Assembly (NCBI RefSeq): GCF_040706555.1
Contig: NZ_JAPDRH010000002.1
Coordinates: 62,001-126,000 of the forward strand
From: Lentisalinibacter salinarum
GTDB taxonomy: Bacteria; Pseudomonadota; Gammaproteobacteria; Steroidobacterales; Woeseiaceae
DNA length: 64,000 bases
Direction: 5' to 3'
Shown: piece after piece, positions 58,508-64,000 of the stretch
Position numbering within the stretch: the first letter of the stretch is position 1
How the letters are laid out: the number at the start of each line of letters is the position of its first letter
Program-made: the position numbers and the translations under genes
The notes under the pieces: generated by a model
Database searches by the model: none
Told to the model about the DNA's origin: nothing
Seen by the model: only the letters and a program-made list of their open reading frames with translations

Positions 58508-58537
58508 AAAAGCCGGCCTCGCGCCGGCTTTTCTTTT
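58508..58537. terminator. bidirectional Rho-independent terminator
   Basis: AAAAGCCGGC (58508-58517) pairs with GCCGGCTTTT (58523-58532) over a 5-base loop, followed by CTTTT. With A and T tracts on both sides it can stop transcripts from TonB receptor 3 and from the convergent Fur-family gene. Confidence 0.93.
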
Positions 58538-58554
58538 CCTGCCGCGAACGGGTA

Positions 58555-59052
58555 TCAGGACCGGCAGCGGCTGCAGACGCCCTGGATCTCCAGCATCTGG
58601 GTCTCTGCGCGGAAGCCGGCCTCCGCGACCTTGGCGTTGACCACCCGCTGCAGCTCGGCATCGTCCAGCTCCGCCACCGACCGGCAGCGGCGGCAGATCA
58701 GGAACTGCCCGGCGTGGGGATGCTCCGGGTCGCGGCAGCCGACGAACGCGTTCAGGGAATCCAGACGATGCACCAGGCCGGCGTCCATCAGGAAGTCCAG
58801 GGCGCGGTAGACCGTGGGCGGCGCCGGGCGGCGGCCCTCGTCACTCATAGCTTCCAGGATGTCGTAGGCGCCCACCGGCTGGTGGCTGGTCCAGACGAGT
58901 TCCAGCACTCGCCGGCGCCTGGCGGTCAGCCGCAGCCCCCGCTCCCGGCACAGACGCTCGGCATTGGCCAGGGCGTCCGCGACGCAATGGCGGTGGTCGT
59001 GGTTCTCCGGCGGGAATACCGGGCTGTCCTGGTCGGCGTCTGCGCTGCTCAT
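58555..59052 (-). CDS. zur: Fur-family regulator, Zur-like
   Basis: A 165-residue metalloregulator. It has LCRERGLRLTARRRRVLELVW, VGAYDILEAM, PPTVYRALDFLMDAGLVHRLDSLNAFVGC with the winged helix, and two CxxC pairs (ICRRC, CSRC) for structural zinc. The PPTVYRALDFL and xxNAFVGC forms match Zur rather than Fur. The ATG at 59052 follows GGAGAGG; an upstream start at 59091 is less likely. No zinc importer gene is adjacent, so regulation targets lie elsewhere. Confidence 0.82.
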   Translation of the reverse strand: MSSADADQDSPVFPPENHDHRHCVADALANAERLCRERGLRLTARRRRVLELVWTSHQPVGAYDILEAMSDEGRRPAPPTVYRALDFLMDAGLVHRLDSLNAFVGCRDPEHPHAGQFLICRRCRSVAELDDAELQRVVNAKVAEAGFRAETQMLEIQGVCSRCRS

Positions 59053-59214
59053 GAGCCTCTCCGGGCCGGGCTCTCCGGGCTGGCGCCGCATGATAACGCA
59101 GCGCCGCCGGCGCTGCCCGCCAGGCTACGAATGCGCCGCGCCGTCGCGTAGAATAACGGGCTTTTCGCGGCCTTCCGCATTCCATTGCTGACCAGTAGCA
59201 GCCCAGAGAGCAAC

Positions 59215-61143
59215 ATGCCATCCATCACCCTGCCCGACGGTTCGAGACGGGAATTCGACAAGCCGGTCACCGGCCTCGACGTGGCCGAGAGCATCGGCCG
59301 CAAACTGGCGAAGGACGCCGTGGCCATCCGGGTCGACGGCGAACTGCGCGACCTCATGCGGGAGATACCGGGAGATGCCGCCGTCGAGATCGTCACCCGC
59401 GACAGCGAGGACGGACTGGAACTGCTGCGCCACGACGCCGCCCACATCATGGCCGAGGCGGTGAAGGAGCTCTATCCCGAGACCCAGGTGACGATCGGAC
59501 CGGCCATCGAGAACGGCTTCTATTACGACTTCGCCCGCGAGACCCCATTCACGCCCGAGGACCTGGAGAAGATCGAGTCACGCATGCGCGACATCGTCGC
59601 GCGGGACGAGAACATCGTCCGCGAGGTCTGGGACCGGAACGATGCGGTGCGCTATTTCCGCGATGACGGCGAGGAGTACAAGGCCCGTCTCATCGAGGAC
59701 CTGCCGGAGGAGGAGGTCATCACCGTCTATCGCCAGGGGGACTTTCTCGATCTGTGCCGCGGCCCACACCTGCCTTCCACCAGCCGGCTGGGCAACGCGT
59801 TCAAGCTGACGCGGGTGTCCGGCGCCTACTGGCGCGGCGACTCCCGCAACGAGATGCTGCAGCGGATCTACGGCACGGCCTGGGCCAGCGACAAGCAGCT
59901 GCGCACCTACCTGCACCAGCTGGAGGAGGCGGAGAAGCGCGACCACCGCCGCCTCGGCCGTCAGATGGCCCTGTTCCACTTCCAGGAAGAGGCGCCGGGC
60001 GCCGTGTTCTGGCATCCGCGCGGCTGGACCCTGTACCAGCGTCTGGTCGACTACATGCGCGAGCGGCAGGATGCCGCCGGCTACCGCGAGATCGCCACAC
60101 CCATCGTCATGGATCGTTCGCTGTGGGAGTCGTCCGGCCACTGGGAGACCTTCGGCGAGAACATGTTCACCACGGAACCCGAAGAGGGCCGTGTCTATGC
60201 GCTGAAGCCCATGAACTGCCCGGGCCACGTCCAGGTCTTCAATCAGGGCATCACCAGCTATCGCGAGCTGCCGCTCAGGCTGTCGGAATTCGGCACCGTG
60301 CATCGCTACGAGCCCTCCGGCGCCCTGCACGGCATGCTCCGCGTGCGCGCCTTCACCCAGGACGACGCGCATATCTTCTGCACCCGCGACCAGATCACCG
60401 CCGAATCCATCGCGGTGTGCGACCTGATCCTTGGCATCTACCGTGACTTCGGTTTCGAGGACGTGCGCATCAAGTTCGCCGACCGGCCGGAGGTGCGCGT
60501 GGGAGCCGACGAGGTGTGGGACCAGGCCGAGGCTGCGCTGAAGACGGCCATCGAGACGACCGGGCTGGAGTACACCTACAACCCCGGCGAGGGCGCCTTC
60601 TACGGCCCCAAGCTCGAGTTCGTCCTGCGCGACGCCATCGGCCGGGACTGGCAGTGCGGCACGCTGCAGGTGGACCTGAACCTGCCCGAGCGTCTCGGCG
60701 CGAGCTTCGTCGGCGAGGACGGCAACCGGCACACGCCGGTCATGCTCCACCGCGCCATGTTCGGATCGCTGGAACGCTTCATCGGCATCCTGATCGAGCA
60801 TTACGCCGGCGCGCTGCCGCTGTGGCTCGCACCGGTGCAGGCCGTGGTGACGACCATCACCTCCGACGGCGACGAGTACGCGTGCGAGGTGGCCGATGCG
60901 CTCCGGGCGGCGGGACTCGCGGCAGAAACCGACCTGCGCAACGAGAAGATCAGCTACAAGGTGCGCGAGCACAGCGTGGCCAAGATCCCGGTGATCATCG
61001 CCGTCGGCAAGCGCGAGGTGGAGGAGCGCACCGTGGCGGTCCGCCGGCTGGGCAGCAAGCGTCAGCAGGTGCTGGCCCTGGACGAAGCGGTAGCGGCACT
61101 GGTCACCGAGAACCGGGAGCGACGGGCGCCGCCGACCGACTGA
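59215..61143 (+). CDS. thrS: threonine-tRNA ligase
   Basis: A 642-residue class II synthetase, the standard length. N-terminal TGS domain (about 1-62), editing domain with HDAAHIMAEAV and CRGPHLPST, catalytic zinc Cys in KPMNCPGHVQVF and His in VMLHRAMFGSLERF, then the anticodon domain. The ATG 59215 follows AGAGAGCAAC. In many gammaproteobacteria thrS is followed by infC-rpmI-rplT; here the next gene is unrelated, so that operon is split. Confidence 0.97.
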   Translation: MPSITLPDGSRREFDKPVTGLDVAESIGRKLAKDAVAIRVDGELRDLMREIPGDAAVEIVTRDSEDGLELLRHDAAHIMAEAVKELYPETQVTIGPAIENGFYYDFARETPFTPEDLEKIESRMRDIVARDENIVREVWDRNDAVRYFRDDGEEYKARLIEDLPEEEVITVYRQGDFLDLCRGPHLPSTSRLGNAFKLTRVSGAYWRGDSRNEMLQRIYGTAWASDKQLRTYLHQLEEAEKRDHRRLGRQMALFHFQEEAPGAVFWHPRGWTLYQRLVDYMRERQDAAGYREIATPIVMDRSLWESSGHWETFGENMFTTEPEEGRVYALKPMNCPGHVQVFNQGITSYRELPLRLSEFGTVHRYEPSGALHGMLRVRAFTQDDAHIFCTRDQITAESIAVCDLILGIYRDFGFEDVRIKFADRPEVRVGADEVWDQAEAALKTAIETTGLEYTYNPGEGAFYGPKLEFVLRDAIGRDWQCGTLQVDLNLPERLGASFVGEDGNRHTPVMLHRAMFGSLERFIGILIEHYAGALPLWLAPVQAVVTTITSDGDEYACEVADALRAAGLAAETDLRNEKISYKVREHSVAKIPVIIAVGKREVEERTVAVRRLGSKRQQVLALDEAVAALVTENRERRAPPTD

Positions 61144-61201
61144 CTTCCCGCCGCCCCGGCGGGTCCGCCGGACCCGCAATGCGCACCAGTACCGCCGGGA
61201 G

Positions 61202-61273
61202 TGTGTCCCAGGTCACACTTTGACATATTCGGGCTGGCCAGCCGGCCGCCGGTGGTACGGGCGCGCATATACT
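61202..61273 (+). promoter_or_regulatory. CRP-like site and promoter of the receiver-TonB fusion gene
   Basis: TGTGTCCCAGGTCACA (61202-61217) matches the CRP/Vfr consensus TGTGA-N6-TCACA with one mismatch, within larger 6-bp arms AGTGTG/CACACT (61200-61219). TATACT at 61268-61273 is a plausible -10; transcription would start near 61280, placing the site centre about 70 bases upstream, a class I activator distance. TTGACA at 61220 lacks a matching -10. Confidence 0.45.
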
Positions 61274-61323
61274 CGGTGTTCGATAACCGCCCGGGAATCA
61301 GACCGCTAGAGGCATCGGACGCC

Positions 61324-64000
61324 GTGCAGAGGTTCAAGACTCAGGTACTGCTGCTGCATTCCGAGCAGAGCACGCTGGACCGCTTCAGCGCCTCGCTCGG
61401 CGACGCCTATTCCGTGCACGTGGCGACCAGCGGTACCGAGGCGCTGAATACCCTCGGGCTGACTCCCATCCACGTCATGGTCTCGGCCCAGCGCCTGCCC
61501 GGCATGAGCGGCATCGAGGCGCTGCGCGAGGCGCGGAAGCGCTCGCCGGAGACCCTCGGCATCCTCATCGCGCCGAAAGACATGAGCGGCGCGGAGGCCG
61601 AAGCACTGGTCGGCAGCGAGGAGTTGTTCCAGGTCATCCGTGGTCTCGGCACGCCGGAGGAGATGCGCCGCGTCATCGACGATGCCGTCGACCAGCTGCG
61701 CCTGAACACGCTGCAGGAATCCGCCAACGACCGTTCGGCGGGACCTCGCCCGCGCGTGTCGCCCACGGCGCCGCGCCGCGAGGCCGGGCCGCTCCGCCCG
61801 TCTGCCGCGGGCGCCGAAGCGAGCGGGACGTATCCCGCGGCCGCAGGCACCGCCGCCGCGACGGAACTGGTGGTGCTCAGCAAGGACGAGGTGTTCCTGG
61901 ATACCATCCGCCAGGCGCTCTCGCCACGCCAGTCGGTCCACGCCGTTGACGATCTGCGGGCGGCCGCGAAACTCGTCAGCGACGCCACGAGCGCGGTTCT
62001 GGTCACCGACGCCGCCGTCGCTCCCCGTGACGTCGAGGCCATCACCGCGCGACTTCGCAATCACCAGCCCGGCCTGGTGACCATCGTCGCCGGCCGCCGG
62101 GACGACGGCGATCAGCTCATGGACCTCATCAACGCCGGCATGGTCTATCGCTTCCTGCTGAAGCCGATATCGCCGGGACGGGCGCGGCTCGCCATCGAGG
62201 CGGCCATCCGGCGGGCGCAGGAGAAGGCAAAGCCGGCGGTGTCGGCCGCACCCGCACCGGCCGCAGTCGCGCCGCCGACACCGGCCGCGCGGGTCGAGCC
62301 GACCATCGCGGACTTCGAGGGCGCCGAGGAAGTGGTGCTGAGCGAGGAGGAACCGGCCCCGCGCAGCCCGGCCCGTGCGGAGACGGCCCGGCCGGCTGCC
62401 GTGAAGCCGAAGGGCCGGCGCAAGGAATCGAAAGCCAAGAAGAAGGACGGGCGGCCGCAGGAGAAGGCACCGCCGGAGAAGGCCGGCGGCGGCGGACGTC
62501 TCTCGCGTGCGGCGCGGCTCGCCGGTGCGGGTGCGCTGATCGCGCTCGTTGCGGCCGGCGGCAGCTGGTGGGTGACCGGCGGCCCGGATGGCGGCGCCGC
62601 GCGATCGCCGGCCGGGACATCGGCTGGCGCGTCGCCGCCGGAGGCCGCCGCAGACCCGGCCGGAGAGGTGCGCTCCGAACCGCCCACGCCGCCCGTCAAC
62701 CGCGATCTGCAGCGCGCCCGCGAGGCCGTAGCCGAGGGCCGTCTGCTCGCGCCCGGCGAGAACGGCGCGCTCGCACTCTACGCCGCCGCGCTGGCGCAGG
62801 CACCGGACGACCAGGCCCTCGCCGCGGAAGTCGAGCAGGTGGTCGCCGAGGCGATCGCTACCGTCGTGGCGGCGCTGGATGCCGGACGCCCCGGCGAAGC
62901 CCGCGCGGCGCGGAGCGTGATCCGGGCCAGCTTCCCGGCTGCGACGGGGCTCGAGGATCTAGACACCCGCATCACCGCGGCGGAGCGGGACCGACTGCTG
63001 GCGCGGGCCGACGAGCTGGCCGCCGCCGGCGACACCGAAGGGGCCATGGGTGTGCTGGACGAAGCCGCCGCTCTGGTGCCTGGGCGCAGCCCGGCGGTAG
63101 AGGCCAGGCGCGAGTCGATCCTGGCGGCTTCGGACGGCCGCGGCCGCACGCTGCTGCTGGAACTGGGCAATCAGCGCCTGCTGCAGGGGCAGCTCGTCCA
63201 GCCCGCCGCCGACAACGCCCGCTACTACTACCGCGCCGTCCTCGCCCAGGACAGCGAGAGCATCGCCGGGCGCCAGGGCATGGCTTTCCTGCGCACCGCC
63301 CTCATCACGCGCATACGCGAGTCGGTGGAGGCCGGCGACCGCGCCGCGGCGGAGCATTGGCTGGAGGAGGCCCGCCTGAGCGGCGTCGAGGAAGCGCGCC
63401 TGGCACCGTTCCGGGAAGCCGCAGGGCGCCTGCCCGCTCCACCGGCCGCGCGGACCCCGGCGCCGGCCGCGGAGGAATCGGCCGAGCCTGCCGAAATAAC
63501 GGCCGCGCCGGAACAAGCCGGCACGGCGCCGGGAGAGCACACCGCAGAGCAGAATGGCCCTGCAGAGGAACTCGGCGACCCGCCCGATGAGGTGACCGAT
63601 GCGGTAGTCGATACGCCGGCCGAGAATCAGAGCGACCCCGCGACAGACCGCCGCTCCGACGACAGTGACACGAATCCGGCCGACGCGCCCGCCGCGGAAC
63701 CTGCCGATGATCCGGCCGCCGAGCGCACGGCCGCAGGCAGCCCGGACCCGGCGCGCCCCGAGCGCATTACCTACGTGCCACCGGAGTATCCGCGGGCGGC
63801 CGAGATGCGCGGTCTGGAGGGCTGGGTGGACGTCGAATTCTCGCTCACGCCCGCGGGCCGGCCCGCCGACATCCTCGTGACCGACGCCCGTCCGGCCGGC
63901 ACCTTCGACCAGGCCGCCGTCGAGGCTGTCGGCCAGTGGCGCTACGAGCCGCTCGCCGCCGCCGACCGGCCCGCAGGAGAGCGGGTCCGCGTCCGCATCA
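61324..64000 (+). CDS. fusion of two receiver-like domains, one membrane helix and a TonB C-terminal domain (3' end outside window)
   Basis: The frame from GTG 61324 stays open to the window end (892 residues so far). Residues about 5-120 form a receiver-like domain whose phospho-acceptor Asp is replaced (VSAQRLPG, Ala55). Residues about 180-300 form a second one with Asp229 (VTDAAVAP) and Lys280 (LLKPIS). A Lys/Ala/Pro linker leads to one membrane helix (about 397-418), a helical periplasmic region, an acidic Pro/Ala-rich stretch (about 695-810), and a TonB C-terminal domain beginning ITYVPPEYPRAAEMRGLEGWVDVEF. Topology matches TonB, with the receivers in the cytoplasm. Confidence 0.85.
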   Translation, partial: MQRFKTQVLLLHSEQSTLDRFSASLGDAYSVHVATSGTEALNTLGLTPIHVMVSAQRLPGMSGIEALREARKRSPETLGILIAPKDMSGAEAEALVGSEELFQVIRGLGTPEEMRRVIDDAVDQLRLNTLQESANDRSAGPRPRVSPTAPRREAGPLRPSAAGAEASGTYPAAAGTAAATELVVLSKDEVFLDTIRQALSPRQSVHAVDDLRAAAKLVSDATSAVLVTDAAVAPRDVEAITARLRNHQPGLVTIVAGRRDDGDQLMDLINAGMVYRFLLKPISPGRARLAIEAAIRRAQEKAKPAVSAAPAPAAVAPPTPAARVEPTIADFEGAEEVVLSEEEPAPRSPARAETARPAAVKPKGRRKESKAKKKDGRPQEKAPPEKAGGGGRLSRAARLAGAGALIALVAAGGSWWVTGGPDGGAARSPAGTSAGASPPEAAADPAGEVRSEPPTPPVNRDLQRAREAVAEGRLLAPGENGALALYAAALAQAPDDQALAAEVEQVVAEAIATVVAALDAGRPGEARAARSVIRASFPAATGLEDLDTRITAAERDRLLARADELAAAGDTEGAMGVLDEAAALVPGRSPAVEARRESILAASDGRGRTLLLELGNQRLLQGQLVQPAADNARYYYRAVLAQDSESIAGRQGMAFLRTALITRIRESVEAGDRAAAEHWLEEARLSGVEEARLAPFREAAGRLPAPPAARTPAPAAEESAEPAEITAAPEQAGTAPGEHTAEQNGPAEELGDPPDEVTDAVVDTPAENQSDPATDRRSDDSDTNPADAPAAEPADDPAAERTAAGSPDPARPERITYVPPEYPRAAEMRGLEGWVDVEFSLTPAGRPADILVTDARPAGTFDQAAVEAVGQWRYEPLAAADRPAGERVRVRI

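Noticed and set aside
59098..59116. Operator for Zur at the zur-thrS gap
   Set aside because: The GCAGCGCC/GGCGCTGC hairpin does not resemble the AT-rich Zur box and may be a transcript structure.
61159..61177. Terminator after thrS
   Set aside because: There is an 8-bp stem GCGGGTCC/GGACCCGC, but no T run follows, so intrinsic termination is unsupported.

Overview
The window is a gene-dense, GC-rich chromosomal segment (about two thirds G+C by eye) from a gammaproteobacterium. Several genes point there: a GdhB-type large NAD-glutamate dehydrogenase, a 642-residue ThrS, GlnS, 2,3-BPG-dependent GpmA, a Zur-like Fur protein, and three TonB-dependent receptors of the type common in aquatic and marine Gammaproteobacteria. 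A more precise assignment (Woeseiales, Nevskiales or Steroidobacterales-like) would be a guess. I saw no rRNA, tRNA, CRISPR array, phage genes or transposase.

Layout. 1-8.7 kb: the 3' part of NAD-GDH, an NYN/LOTUS RNase-like protein, gpmA, a gamma carbonic anhydrase, an MFS transporter and acyl-CoA thioesterase II. 8.8-14.9 kb: a DUF1499 membrane protein, an SDR whose catalytic Lys is Arg, an AlkK-type acyl-CoA ligase, three small genes (membrane protein, NTF2-like, thioesterase-like), a FetB-type permease and an encapsulin-type ferritin (EncFtn) with no encapsulin and no cargo tail. 14.9-20.1 kb: an EAL-GGDEF protein, polyphosphate kinase and a secreted alpha/beta hydrolase, all on the minus strand. 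20.3-28.6 kb: TonB receptor 1, a SpoIIAA-like protein, a GST-like protein and glcDEF. 28.6-34.6 kb: a MaoC/SDR pair, an MFS exporter with a MobA-like nucleotidyltransferase, and the molybdopterin operon moaACDE. 34.9-38.9 kb: a two-subunit acyl-CoA dehydrogenase, a queuosine-precursor transporter and a SAM hydrolase.

39.0-48.7 kb looks like one catabolic locus: an IclR regulator, an alpha/beta hydrolase and a citryl-CoA-lyase-like protein on one arm. The other arm carries TonB receptor 2, a VOC protein, a flavodoxin-fold reductase, a PaaK-like CoA ligase and two tandem MetE-like proteins. A long palindrome lies between the arms. I do not recognise this gene combination as a known pathway; it is the best candidate for an undescribed system.

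48.7-55.7 kb: a UGT-like glycosyltransferase, a berberine-bridge-like FAD oxidase, a lower-GC patch with a lipoprotein and a tiny two-helix membrane protein, then glnS and a YdjM-like membrane protein. 55.9-64 kb: TonB receptor 3 behind two GntR-like operator motifs, a Zur-like regulator, thrS without infC behind it, and a protein running off the window that joins two receiver-like domains, one membrane helix and a TonB C-terminal domain. With three TonB receptors nearby, that fusion may link cytoplasmic signalling to TonB energy transduction.

Starts were chosen by Shine-Dalgarno match and family length. Functions rest on motif recognition by eye; no database search was run.
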